From the NCBI GenBank assembly GCA_964401835.1, contig CAYNZP010000013.1, positions 23,681 through 87,680 on the forward strand: a stretch of DNA of 64,000 bases, read 5' to 3'. The stretch's first letter is position 1. Every line of letters starts with the position of its first letter. Source of the stretch: CAYNZP01 sp964401835. GTDB taxonomy: Bacteria; Planctomycetota; Phycisphaerae; SM23-33. Under the pieces are notes generated by a model. That model did no database searches. It saw nothing but the letters and a program-made list of their open reading frames with translations, and was not told the origin of the DNA. The translations under genes were made by a program, and so were the position numbers. Shown piece after piece: positions 7,965 to 16,196 of the stretch.

Positions 7965-8742
7965 ATTTACAATCCAGGGCCTGCTTATTTACATGGCGAT
8001 GTGGATTTATCTGCTCGCATTTATCGCTTTTATTGCTCGCCTGCGCAAGACCGGATGGAGTTTTTATATCGGCGGCTTTGCGTTCGCCTGGGCAGCTGTC
8101 GTTTATCGCAGCATAGAGGCTGGATACGTTCCTCTGAGTAATCTCTTCGAGGTGTTTTTGTTTCTGGGCGCGTTGATGCTGCCACTTACTGTTTTTTGCG
8201 GGCGGTTTTTGAAAATCGGTGGCCAGGCAGCTGACGCACTCATAGCTGTCGTATTACTCTTCCCGGCTGGCTTTGTTTTCAGTGCTACAGGGCGCCAGCT
8301 GCCGCCGATGCTGCAGAGCCCGCTTTTCGTTCCGCACGTCGCTGCATACATGACGGCGTATGTAATAATCGCCAAGGCAGCGTTCCAGGCTGGCTCTGCA
8401 TTAATCAAGGGTGATAAAGGCGCAGCACACAGGGTCGGTTACGAAGAGGCTGCATACAGATGCGTCTGTCTGGCATTTCCACTTTTAACGGGGGGCTTGC
8501 TTCTGGGCTGTGTCTGGGGCAAGTTAGCTTGGGGCGACTGGTGGAACTGGGACCCGAAAGAGCTTTGGTCGCTGGCCAGTTGGCTTGTCTTTGTGGGGTA
8601 TTTCCACTTCCGCTTTATTACGGGCAAAAAGTTCGCCAATGCAAACGCCGCTTTGGTTTTGGCAGGGACGGCCCTGATTATTATCACGCTGCTTTGGGTG
8701 AACCTCTCGCGAATTTTCGCGGGCCTGCACAGCTACGCCTAA
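7954..8742 (+). CDS. ccsA: CcsA/CcmC-family haem handling protein
   Basis: A 262-residue protein with about eight hydrophobic helices and the haem-handling tryptophan-rich signature GDWWNWDPKELWSLASWLVF (about residues 192-211). Conserved histidines lie in flanking segments (FVPHVAAYM, GYFHFRFITGKKF and the final GLHSYA). The family presents haem at the outer face of the membrane for attachment to c-type cytochromes. Its ATG lies inside the 3' end of resB, so the two products are probably translated together. Length is in the family's usual range for the single-domain CcsA form. Confidence 0.9.
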   Translation: MAVKFTIQGLLIYMAMWIYLLAFIAFIARLRKTGWSFYIGGFAFAWAAVVYRSIEAGYVPLSNLFEVFLFLGALMLPLTVFCGRFLKIGGQAADALIAVVLLFPAGFVFSATGRQLPPMLQSPLFVPHVAAYMTAYVIIAKAAFQAGSALIKGDKGAAHRVGYEEAAYRCVCLAFPLLTGGLLLGCVWGKLAWGDWWNWDPKELWSLASWLVFVGYFHFRFITGKKFANANAALVLAGTALIIITLLWVNLSRIFAGLHSYA

Positions 8743-8753
8743 AGGGGGGAGAA

Positions 8754-10076
8754 TCATTTCTCGTCACGTCTGCGCTGGCGGATGATGAGTCTCATCGGCA
8801 CTTCGGCAAATGGTAGCCTTTCGCGGAACCGGTTTATCAGAAATCGCTGATAGCCCATATCGAAGCTGCGGACGTCATTTACGAACACCACAATTGTCGG
8901 CGGTGCTGTCGAGACCTGTGCTGCGTAAAGAATCTTCGGCCGCCTCGTGCCAGCCTTGTGACTCGGGCCGCGGAGTTGGACAATCTCCTCGATCGCCTCG
9001 TTGAGCAGGGCTGTGTTCACTCGCTGGCGAGACTGATCGTAAAGCTGCTCGGCCAGTTGTATCGTCTCGAAGACGTTCACGCCTTCTGTGGCGGTGGTAA
9101 GGCTTATGGGCGCGAATGAAAGTTCTGGGAATTTCTTGGCGAAGTAGTCTGCGTAATCGTCGATGTTTGCGATCTTCTCTGCCAGGTCCCACTTGTTGAC
9201 CACCAGCACGACCGGCTTGTGGTACTCGGCAATTATTCCGGCCAGGTTCTTGTCCACCTGCGATACCGGCAGTGAGGCATCAATCATCATTACCACGACG
9301 TCAGCCCTGCGGACAGACCGCAAAGCTCGATGCAGGCTGTAAAACTCTATATCGCCGGCGACTTTTCTTTTTTTCTGCACGCCCGCGGTGTCGATTAAAG
9401 TAAAGTTCCTTCCCTCGTGCTCAATCCCCACGTCCACGCTGTCGCGCGTCGTACCGGGAATTTCCGAGACGATAACTCGCTGCTCGCCCGCGAGCATGTT
9501 TATGAACGTACTCTTTCCGGCGTTTCGCTTCCCGACAATAGCCAGCTTCATAGTCTCTTCGGGCTTATGGTCGGTTGCGTGTGGAAGTTTTTCGTTAATC
9601 AGATTTATCAGGTCAGCAATGCCTGTCGAGTGGGCGGCTGAAACCTGCAACGCATCGCCAAAACCCAGCCGGCTCATCTCGTGCACCTCGGAGATAAGGT
9701 CTGCCTGGTCGATCTTGTTAGCCAGCAGGATGACGGGCTTGTTCTGGCGGCGGAGTTTGGCAGCGACGTGCTTATCGAGAGCGGTAATTCCCTCTCTCGC
9801 GTCGACGACGAAGAGTATTAGCTCAGCTGAGTCTATGCCGAAAGCTATCTGTTCCTCGACGTGGTCGGTGAGATTGTCAATGTCTTCGATGCCCATGCCG
9901 CCGGTGTCGACCAACTCGACGTAGCCGTCGTTAACCGGCAGGGGCGTGGAGATTCTGTCCCGGGTAACGCCCGGTGTAGGGTCGACGATAGCTATCCGCC
10001 GCCCGGCCAGGCAGTTCAGCAGGCTGCTCTTGCCGACGTTAGGCCGGCCCACAATTGCGACAATTGGTAAGCTCAT
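8754..10076 (-). CDS. der: Ribosome-associated GTPase Der (EngA)
   Basis: About 440 residues with the diagnostic tandem GTPase domains. Domain 1 has GRPNVGKSS, DTGG and NKID; domain 2 (from about residue 175) has GKRNAGKST, DTAG and NKWD. A C-terminal KH-like domain ends in RLIIRQRRR. Der acts in 50S subunit assembly. The ATG at 10076 (MSLPIVAIVGRPN) is preferred to the in-frame TTG at 10103 because the P-loop follows it directly. No clear ribosome binding site is visible, and a TATAAT lies only 9 bases before the ATG. Confidence 0.95.
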   Translation of the reverse strand: MSLPIVAIVGRPNVGKSSLLNCLAGRRIAIVDPTPGVTRDRISTPLPVNDGYVELVDTGGMGIEDIDNLTDHVEEQIAFGIDSAELILFVVDAREGITALDKHVAAKLRRQNKPVILLANKIDQADLISEVHEMSRLGFGDALQVSAAHSTGIADLINLINEKLPHATDHKPEETMKLAIVGKRNAGKSTFINMLAGEQRVIVSEIPGTTRDSVDVGIEHEGRNFTLIDTAGVQKKRKVAGDIEFYSLHRALRSVRRADVVVMMIDASLPVSQVDKNLAGIIAEYHKPVVLVVNKWDLAEKIANIDDYADYFAKKFPELSFAPISLTTATEGVNVFETIQLAEQLYDQSRQRVNTALLNEAIEEIVQLRGPSHKAGTRRPKILYAAQVSTAPPTIVVFVNDVRSFDMGYQRFLINRFRERLPFAEVPMRLIIRQRRRDEK

Positions 10077-10185
10077 AGCCGGGCCATTATAGCGATTCTT
10101 CAAAGAATTGCTGCATCGAGATGTTTCTAATTATTTCTTATTGCCCGCCTAGGCGTTAAAATACCGGAAACCCTTGGAGGCTTTG

Positions 10186-11247
10186 ATGGTTAATTTTGTT
10201 TTGGGATTTGTAATTGGCGCGATCATCGGCGGAGTAATCGCGATAATAATCGGACATCTTCGCAGCCGCCAGATGCGCGACGCGTTTACCGCACTGGCAG
10301 GCGAGGCGCTGGATTCCAACTCGCGCAAGCTGACCGACCAGGCAGCGGCAACGCTGGAAGGCAAAAAGGCACTAATAGACCAGGCCCTCAAGACAGTAAA
10401 CGAACGCCTAGGCGAGGTAAGAAAATATGTCCAGACCGTAGAGTCGCAGCGGAAGGAAGAGTTCGGCCGACTAAGCAATTCGGTTGGTTCGCTCAATGTG
10501 ACGACAGGTGAGCTACATAAAGTTTTTTTCAGCACCCAGCGCCGTGGCGCATGGGGCGAGAGAATGGCTGAGGATATCCTTCGGTTGGCAGGTCTGCAGA
10601 ACGGCGTGAATTACTCCAAGCAGTCAACACAGCATGCAGAAAATGGTAGACCTGACTTTACATTTTTTCTACCCAATGAGTTGAAATGCAATATGGATGT
10701 GAAATTTCCTTTAAAAAGTTATAGTGCCTATTTAGATGCTGAGAGAAAAGAAGATCGCGACTTACACCTTAAATCACTCATAGCAACTGTCCGAAGTCAA
10801 GTTCGTTCGATAAATGGCCGTGAGTATATAAATCCAAAATTAGGAACAGTTGATTATGTAATTCTATTTATTCCTTCGGAACAGATTTTTAGTTTGGTTC
10901 TTGAATCTCAGCCTGACCTTATTGATGAATCGCTTCAAAAGAAAGTTGTTTTAGCCAGTCCGCTAACCTTATACGCAATGTTGGTTGTTATTCGTCAGGC
11001 AGCTGAAAATGCGAATACAATGAAAGCGATTAACGAAATTCTTGACCAAATCAATGAGTTTAGAAAACAGTGGACGAATTATAATATTGAGTTGGATAAG
11101 CTTGGCCAAAGAATAGATTCAGCTGCTAAGCAGTTCAGTCATGTTCAAACCACTAGAACCAATGTTCTCCAAAAACCCCTAGATAAAATTGAAGACCTCC
11201 GTTCGTCTAAGGGGCTACCCGAAGCGGATGAGATAGAGGCAAGCTAG
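10186..11247 (+). CDS. rmuC: RmuC-family DNA recombination protein
   Basis: A 353-residue protein starting at ATG 10186, five bases after GGAGG. It has an N-terminal membrane helix (VNFVLGFVIGAIIGGVIAII), a coiled-coil region (about 30-120), and the conserved RmuC nuclease-like domain (RRGAWGERMAEDILRLAGL, then DVKFPLKSY and VDYVILFIPSEQ). RmuC is associated with limiting inversions and other rearrangements. Oddity: roughly the first 440 bases use the GC-rich codons of the neighbourhood, whereas from about 10630 to the stop the gene is markedly AT-rich, although the protein family runs through the break without interruption. Confidence 0.88.
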   Translation: MVNFVLGFVIGAIIGGVIAIIIGHLRSRQMRDAFTALAGEALDSNSRKLTDQAAATLEGKKALIDQALKTVNERLGEVRKYVQTVESQRKEEFGRLSNSVGSLNVTTGELHKVFFSTQRRGAWGERMAEDILRLAGLQNGVNYSKQSTQHAENGRPDFTFFLPNELKCNMDVKFPLKSYSAYLDAERKEDRDLHLKSLIATVRSQVRSINGREYINPKLGTVDYVILFIPSEQIFSLVLESQPDLIDESLQKKVVLASPLTLYAMLVVIRQAAENANTMKAINEILDQINEFRKQWTNYNIELDKLGQRIDSAAKQFSHVQTTRTNVLQKPLDKIEDLRSSKGLPEADEIEAS

Positions 11248-11296
11248 AAAATTTGGTATCATTCATGATTCAGCTGATTATTTATTTGGAAAACTT

Positions 11297-12610
11297 ATGA
11301 GCGATATAAAACTACAGGTTGCATTGGATTTTGTCGAGCTTTCGCGTGCTCTTGCGGTAGCCGAACCGGCAGTTGCCGGTGGTGCGGACTATATCGAAGC
11401 TGGCACTCCGCTTATCAAAAGCGAGGGCCTGGACTGCGTCCGCAAGCTGCGTGAGATGTTCCCCGACAAGACAATCATCGCGGACATGAAGACGATGGAT
11501 GCCGGCAGGATTGAGGCAGAAGCTGCCGCCAAGGCTGGTGCGAATATCATGACCGTTTGCGCTACGGCGACTGAGAGCACGATACGCGAGTGCGTCGAGG
11601 CGGGCCGACATTACGGCCTGGAAGTAGCAGTCGATTTGCTTGGCGTTGACGATGCTGTCGGCTTTGCTAAAAAAGCCCAGGAGATGGGCGTCGCTTGGCT
11701 GGACGTTCATTGCGCCATCGATGCTCAAATGGAAGGCAAAGACCCGCTCGAACAGTTGCGTCAGATACGTTCGGCAACTTCGTTGACATTGGCTGTTGCT
11801 GGCGGACTCAACAGTGAGACAGCCGCCGCTGCCGCCGCAGCAGGGGCCGATGTTGTAATTATCGGCGGGGCGATAACCAAGGCTGTCGACCCGAAAAAGG
11901 CTGCTACCGACATCCGCAAGGCTATAGACACCAAAAAGAGCGTCTCCACGGAGCATTTCAAGCGGACGACAGCCGAGAATATCCGTGAAGTTCTTCAGAA
12001 AGTCCGCACCAGCAATATTTCAGACGGAGCCCATCGTTTGCCGTGCCTGAAAGGTTTGAAGCAACTTCTGCCTGGCTCTTGCATCTGCGGCCCGGCGGTT
12101 ACTGTAAAAACATTCCCCGGCGACTGGGCCAAACCTGTCCAGGCCATTGACGTCGCAAATGAGGGCGACGTAATAGTTGTGGACGCCTGCGGCCAGGGCC
12201 CGGCTATCTGGGGCGAGCTGGCCACGGAAAGCAGCAAGAACAAGGGCATCGCCGGCCTGGTGGTCAACGGTGCGGTGCGCGACACTGCCGACATTCGAAA
12301 GATAGGTTTTCCTGTCTGGTCGAAACTCGTCTCGAGCAACGCTGGCGATCCGCACGGGCTTGGGGATATAAATCAGCCGATAACAATCTCCGCCCAGCCT
12401 ATCTGCCCCGGCGACTGGATCGTCGCTGACGACGACGGCGTGATGGTTCTGCCCAAGGCGAAGGCCGTCGAGATGGCCAATCGTGCAGCTGACGTGCTGG
12501 AGGCGGAAAATCGCATAAGAGAAGAAATACGCGGCGGCAAGACGACGCTGGCGAAAGTTGTGAATCTGCTGAAGTGGGAAAAGAAAGGCGGCGGCAATGT
12601 TGTCGGGTGA
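11297..12610 (+). CDS. 3-hexulose-6-phosphate synthase fused to an RraA-like domain
   Basis: A 437-residue two-domain protein. Residues about 1-210 are an orotidine-decarboxylase-superfamily barrel of the hexulose phosphate synthase type (LQVALDFVELSRAL, the DxKxxD motif in IIADMKTMDAG, then VAGGLN and VIIGGAITKA). It would condense formaldehyde with ribulose 5-phosphate, or run in reverse. Residues about 225-425 are an RraA/HMG-aldolase-like fold (TSNISDGAHRLPC, GDVIVVDACGQG, and VVNGAVRDTADI with the Arg-Asp pair). The same fusion is annotated in other prokaryotes as bifunctional hexulose-6-phosphate synthase/ribonuclease regulator; the role of the second domain is unclear. It overlaps the isomerase gene by 14 nt. 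Confidence 0.88.
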   Translation: MSDIKLQVALDFVELSRALAVAEPAVAGGADYIEAGTPLIKSEGLDCVRKLREMFPDKTIIADMKTMDAGRIEAEAAAKAGANIMTVCATATESTIRECVEAGRHYGLEVAVDLLGVDDAVGFAKKAQEMGVAWLDVHCAIDAQMEGKDPLEQLRQIRSATSLTLAVAGGLNSETAAAAAAAGADVVIIGGAITKAVDPKKAATDIRKAIDTKKSVSTEHFKRTTAENIREVLQKVRTSNISDGAHRLPCLKGLKQLLPGSCICGPAVTVKTFPGDWAKPVQAIDVANEGDVIVVDACGQGPAIWGELATESSKNKGIAGLVVNGAVRDTADIRKIGFPVWSKLVSSNAGDPHGLGDINQPITISAQPICPGDWIVADDDGVMVLPKAKAVEMANRAADVLEAENRIREEIRGGKTTLAKVVNLLKWEKKGGGNVVG

Positions 12611-13148
12611 TAGAGATGCCATAAAAAAGGCCGGCCACGAACTGCTCGAACGCATCGATGCGGTTATGACAAATGTAGACTGGGTGAGCTTTCTGGAACT
12701 GGCGGACATGCTTCCCAAAGCAAGCCGGACCTTTGTAGCTGGCGCCGGAAGGAGCGGTCTTGTAGCGCGGAGTTTCGGCATGCGGCTGATGCACGCCGGG
12801 CTGCCAGTTTTCATCCCAGGAGAGACTATCACACCGGCTGCGGGCAAGGGAGACTTGCTTGTCGCTATCAGCTGTACGGGCAAAACCGGTTATACCGGCT
12901 ACATGGCTGAGCGGGCAAAGCAGCTGGGCGCACAGGTGGTCGTGCTCACTTCCAATCCGGATTCGCAGCTTGCAAAGCATGGCGACAAGGTCGTGGTGAT
13001 TCCTGCAACCGCTGAGGATATCGTCCTGCGGGCGGCAGTGTTTGAACATGCGGCGAGTTTGTGCCTTGACGCAGTCTTTAACGTTCTTTCCGATGCGCTC
13101 AAGCTAAGCCTCGACGAATACCGCGAAAGGCACGCCAATCTGGAATAA
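12597..13148 (+). CDS. hxlB: 6-phospho-3-hexuloisomerase (SIS domain)
   Basis: A 183-residue single SIS-domain protein: ASRTFVAGAGRSGLVARSFGMRL (sugar-phosphate loop), ISCTGKTGYTGYMAERAKQLGA, and a C-terminal helix carrying EHAASLCLDAVF. It fits 6-phospho-3-hexuloisomerase, which converts 3-hexulose 6-phosphate to fructose 6-phosphate. It directly follows and overlaps the synthase gene, the standard partner in the ribulose monophosphate pathway. Together they can fix formaldehyde, or make ribulose 5-phosphate from fructose 6-phosphate when other pentose routes are missing. No formaldehyde-producing enzyme is visible in the window. Confidence 0.9.
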   Translation: MLSGDRDAIKKAGHELLERIDAVMTNVDWVSFLELADMLPKASRTFVAGAGRSGLVARSFGMRLMHAGLPVFIPGETITPAAGKGDLLVAISCTGKTGYTGYMAERAKQLGAQVVVLTSNPDSQLAKHGDKVVVIPATAEDIVLRAAVFEHAASLCLDAVFNVLSDALKLSLDEYRERHANLE

Positions 13149-13163
13149 TCGCCGAATGTTTTT

Positions 13164-13844
13164 TTATTTCTTCGGCACCCCGACCGGTATCAGATAGATA
13201 GCCTGCTCATTTTCCGGCAGGGAGAGTATGGATGCGATTTCCTTGTCGTTATAGGCTCCAACCGGCACGCCCCCCAGGCCCATCGCCTGGGCCTGCAGCA
13301 GGATATTCTGGCCGGCGTGGCCGACTTCTATCAAAACGTATCGCATCGCCCTTTCTCGGTATTTCCGCTCAGTTCTTGCCGGAATAGCTGAGATTATAAA
13401 CACCGCCGGTGCATCACCGATGCAGGGCTGATTGTACGAAGCAAGCTGCAGTTGTCCTCTTACATCTTTATTCGAGATTTGCTGCGTCGCGTGTTTTTCC
13501 GGCAGGTAATGCTCTACGCCGTCGGCTGTGGCGACGTAAACTTCCAGCGGATACAAGGCCCCGGCTGACGGAGCTGCGCGGAAGCCGCGGGCGGTTTCGG
13601 TTATTCCCTGGGCTGCCCAGAGCAATTGTGAAATCTGATCGCGAGTAAGTTGTTTATCTTCGAAGTTACGAACAGATCGACGTTTTGAGATGGCTTCTTC
13701 CAGAGACATTTTTCCTGTCCTTATTGGTGAACTGAGTTGGTTTAAGCTGCCTGACGAATCGGCACAGATAAAATTTGAAGCTGCAACTAAGACCAAAAAG
13801 ACGCCGAAGACCAATAAAACAGCAAAACTGAATTTAGAGTTCAT
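13164..13844 (-). CDS. SagB/ThcOx-type nitroreductase with signal peptide
   Basis: A 226-residue protein. Residues 1-29 form a strong signal sequence or anchor (basic start, FAVLLVFGVFLVLVAAS, then a Cys-Ala-Asp site). The rest is a flavin-dependent nitroreductase-like domain: EEAISKRRSVRNF (FMN phosphate-binding Arg/Ser), QISQLLWAAQGIT, RAAPSAGALYPLEVYV (the SagB-type signature) and QAQAMGLGGVPVGAY. SagB-type enzymes oxidise azolines in peptide natural products, but lone exported members have unknown substrates. No cyclodehydratase or precursor gene is nearby. It stands alone, convergent with the hexuloisomerase gene. Confidence 0.85.
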   Translation of the reverse strand: MNSKFSFAVLLVFGVFLVLVAASNFICADSSGSLNQLSSPIRTGKMSLEEAISKRRSVRNFEDKQLTRDQISQLLWAAQGITETARGFRAAPSAGALYPLEVYVATADGVEHYLPEKHATQQISNKDVRGQLQLASYNQPCIGDAPAVFIISAIPARTERKYRERAMRYVLIEVGHAGQNILLQAQAMGLGGVPVGAYNDKEIASILSLPENEQAIYLIPVGVPKK

Positions 13845-13952
13845 TATGTACCTCCCGACTTGTTAGTGGGATAGCCTGTCCTTAAAGTTCCCAATTTATA
13901 ATAGCCGAGGTGGGTCCTTCTTTGTACCTTAGTTGGCACGAGGAGACAAAAA

Positions 13953-14759
13953 ATGGCTGAATATCAACTGGGTGTTATCGGCGCAGGCAACATGGCTGAG
14001 GCTATTTTAGCCGGTGTTATCAAGAGCAACTGGCTGAGCCACAATGCCATCATTGCAAGCGATCCCGTCTTTGAGCGACGCCAGAAAATTGTCGGCGAAA
14101 TAGGCGTCTCTTGTGAAGAAGATAACAAGATTCCCGCATCGTGCCCGCGCGTGCTCCTGGCTGTCAAGCCGCAGATGATGGCGGATGTTTTAAGCGCGGT
14201 AGCTGAGAATATAGCGCCTGAGGCGACAGTTATTTCTATCGCTGCTGGCGTGACGACTTCCTTTTTGGACTGTGCCCTTGGCGGGCGCGGCAGGATCGTC
14301 CGCGTAATGCCAAATACACCGATGCTCGCAGGCGCTGGAGTTTCCGCGATTTCAGCCGGGCCGCGGGCAACAAAGGAAGATATCGTCTGGACAGAAAAAC
14401 TGTTCGCGGCAAGCGGCCAAACATGTGTCGTTGACGAAAAGCTTATGGATGCGGTGACAGCTGTCAGCGGTTCGGGGCCGGCTTATTTCTTCTACCTCAT
14501 CGAGGCGATGATATCAGCCGGCGTTGCCGAAGGGCTTGACAAGGACACTGCTGCAAAACTGGCCACCGCTACCTGCAGGGGTGCTGCGGAGCTTTTGGAA
14601 CAGACACAAGAACCGCCCGAGGGTTTGCGTGCAAGGGTGACAAGTCCCGGTGGAACCACGCAGAAGGCTATCGAAACGCTCGATGCAGCCGGCGTTAAAC
14701 AAAACCTCATCGAGGCTATCCGCGCAGCAGCACAGCGCAGCAGAGAACTCGGAAAGTAA
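13953..14759 (+). CDS. proC: Pyrroline-5-carboxylate reductase
   Basis: A 268-residue protein with an N-terminal Rossmann loop (LGVIGAGNMAEAILAGV), the conserved RVMPNTPMLAGAG segment, and the C-terminal dimerisation and active-site block TAVSGSGPAYFFYLIEAM with VTSPGGTTQKAIETL. This is canonical ProC, catalysing NAD(P)H-dependent reduction of pyrroline-5-carboxylate to proline in the cytoplasm. GAGGAG precedes the ATG by 8 nt. Single gene, divergent from the nitroreductase; length is typical for the family. Confidence 0.95.
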   Translation: MAEYQLGVIGAGNMAEAILAGVIKSNWLSHNAIIASDPVFERRQKIVGEIGVSCEEDNKIPASCPRVLLAVKPQMMADVLSAVAENIAPEATVISIAAGVTTSFLDCALGGRGRIVRVMPNTPMLAGAGVSAISAGPRATKEDIVWTEKLFAASGQTCVVDEKLMDAVTAVSGSGPAYFFYLIEAMISAGVAEGLDKDTAAKLATATCRGAAELLEQTQEPPEGLRARVTSPGGTTQKAIETLDAAGVKQNLIEAIRAAAQRSRELGK

Positions 14760-14771
14760 ATCAGCAATTAC

Positions 14772-15584
14772 CTAATGCGTCTCGCGCATAGGAATGAGGG
14801 GGCGTTTGAACGGTTTTTCTGCCTCTAAAACTTTGCGTATAAAATCCCTGAACCGCCCGGCAGCTGCGCCCCAGTCCTTGCAGGCGTCCATCTGCTCCAA
14901 CGCCTTGGTCGTTGTCAGCCCGCTGCGGTATGTAAGCCGGAACGCTTCCTTAATCTGCCTGCGGTCTTCGCTGGAGATGTAGTCAGCCCGTTTCAAACCG
15001 ACCAGGTTCAATCCGACAAGACGGTTTATCCGTGCTATCATCGTAAATGGAGGCACATGGCAGCTGGTTCCAGCGTTGCCCTGGCTCATTACCAGTTCAC
15101 CGACCCAACAAAATTGATGCACGCCGGTATTACTCGAAATAAAGGCCTTTTCCCCTACCGTGGCGTGGCCGCCGATTGCCGCACTGTTGGCCAATATTAC
15201 GCCGTCCTCTATCGTGGAGTTATGCCCGGCATGTGCTGAGACCATCCAGTAAGTGTCGTTGCCCACGATAGTCGACTCTCCCTCACCTGAGGCGCGAGAA
15301 ATCGTTACGCCTTCGCGGAAGACGTTATTGTCACCTATCTTCACATAGGTTTTACTGTCGGGGTCGAATCCCAAATCCTGAGGCAAGCCGCCGAGGACCG
15401 AGTTTGCATCTACCACGTTGCCCTTGCCCAATGTCGTGTATTTTCGAATGACTACACTTTCGCTGAGAACTGTTCCTGCGCCGATTTCAACGTCGGATTC
15501 GACGACACAGAACGGACCTATTTCCACACCCTCAGCTATTTTCGCATCCGGATGGACAATTGCAGTCGGATGAATTTTTGGCAT
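14772..15584 (-). CDS. lpxA: UDP-N-acetylglucosamine acyltransferase (lipid A step 1)
   Basis: The ATG at 15584 (MPKIHPTAIVHPDA) follows CAGGAGC and replaces a longer upstream frame. The 270-residue product shows left-handed beta-helix hexapeptide repeats through most of its length and the catalytic histidine segment MVSAHAGHNSTIEDG. It then has SNTGVHQFCWVGELVM and the C-terminal helical part starting ARINRLVGLNLVGLKR. It transfers a 3-hydroxyacyl chain from ACP to UDP-GlcNAc. With lpxI and two acyltransferases elsewhere in the window it shows that the organism makes lipid A. It is convergent with proC, 12 nt apart. Confidence 0.93.
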   Translation of the reverse strand: MPKIHPTAIVHPDAKIAEGVEIGPFCVVESDVEIGAGTVLSESVVIRKYTTLGKGNVVDANSVLGGLPQDLGFDPDSKTYVKIGDNNVFREGVTISRASGEGESTIVGNDTYWMVSAHAGHNSTIEDGVILANSAAIGGHATVGEKAFISSNTGVHQFCWVGELVMSQGNAGTSCHVPPFTMIARINRLVGLNLVGLKRADYISSEDRRQIKEAFRLTYRSGLTTTKALEQMDACKDWGAAAGRFRDFIRKVLEAEKPFKRPLIPMRETH

Positions 15585-15696
15585 CTGTTTGCTCCTGAAA
15601 AACCTGCACAAATAGGGGCTTCAAGATTAAAAGGTTACATAAACTTTATGCGCAATGCCACTGTTTGGATGAGATAAGTTTTGCTATTTGAAGTGA

Positions 15697-15894
15697 TTAA
15701 TTCTGCAGGTTCTGGGCGTGAAGCCCGGCTGCCAGGACGATGTGCCGCAATCTCTCGATGCTCATCGAATGAAGCTGATCGTCTGAGAAGTCTATCGAAA
15801 AGGCGCACTCGAAATTTCTAAGCGTTTCTATAAGTTCCGGGCGGGTGAGTTCTACGAGCCTTGTAGTGAATTTGTCCAGCTGTTTTGGCGACAT
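15697..15894 (-). CDS. Small hypothetical protein
   Basis: A 65-residue frame with a good GAGAGG ribosome binding site 8 nt before its ATG. The product is mostly helical by composition (TTRLVELTRPELIETLRNF and IERLRHIVLAAGLHAQNL) with no membrane segment or cysteine motif. It lies 112 nt upstream of lpxA on the same strand. No family is recognised. The codon choice resembles nearby genes, which supports a real gene. Function unknown. Confidence 0.55.
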   Translation of the reverse strand: MSPKQLDKFTTRLVELTRPELIETLRNFECAFSIDFSDDQLHSMSIERLRHIVLAAGLHAQNLQN

Positions 15895-16196
15895 CCAATA
15901 CCTCTCTCGATTTACTGTGCGATGATGGACTTTCCGACATATTTTATATCGGCTTGGAAGGGGCTGGGCTTTATCTGGATAGGGAACAATTTTCAGGAAA
16001 ACTCAAGGCGTTTGCCAAAAGTGCGGTTGATATGGCGGGATTATTACAGGATACTTAGAAAGGTTTTTTGTTGAAAAGTTGTGGATAACTCAGGGATGGC
16101 AGCTTTGAGCTTGATTGGCAATAGCAACTTACGCCTTACCAAAAATGCGCAACTTTTGTGAATTTACCGAAAAAAAGTATCGGACGGACGGATTTC

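Noticed and set aside
12020..12883. Minus-strand frame of 287 codons across the HPS-RraA/isomerase junction
   Set aside because: Both plus-strand genes are clear family members; the antisense frame is low-complexity and has no motif.
15885..16058. 57-codon plus-strand frame (TTG start) between the small hypothetical gene and queA
   Set aside because: The translation looks protein-like in its second half, but there is no ribosome binding site and it overlaps the start of the opposite-strand gene at 15894. Not enough to call.
16080..16088. TGTGGATAA, a perfect DnaA-box match
   Set aside because: A single 9-mer in this much sequence is expected occasionally. No second box, AT-rich unwinding region or dnaA/dnaN gene is nearby, so it is not an origin.
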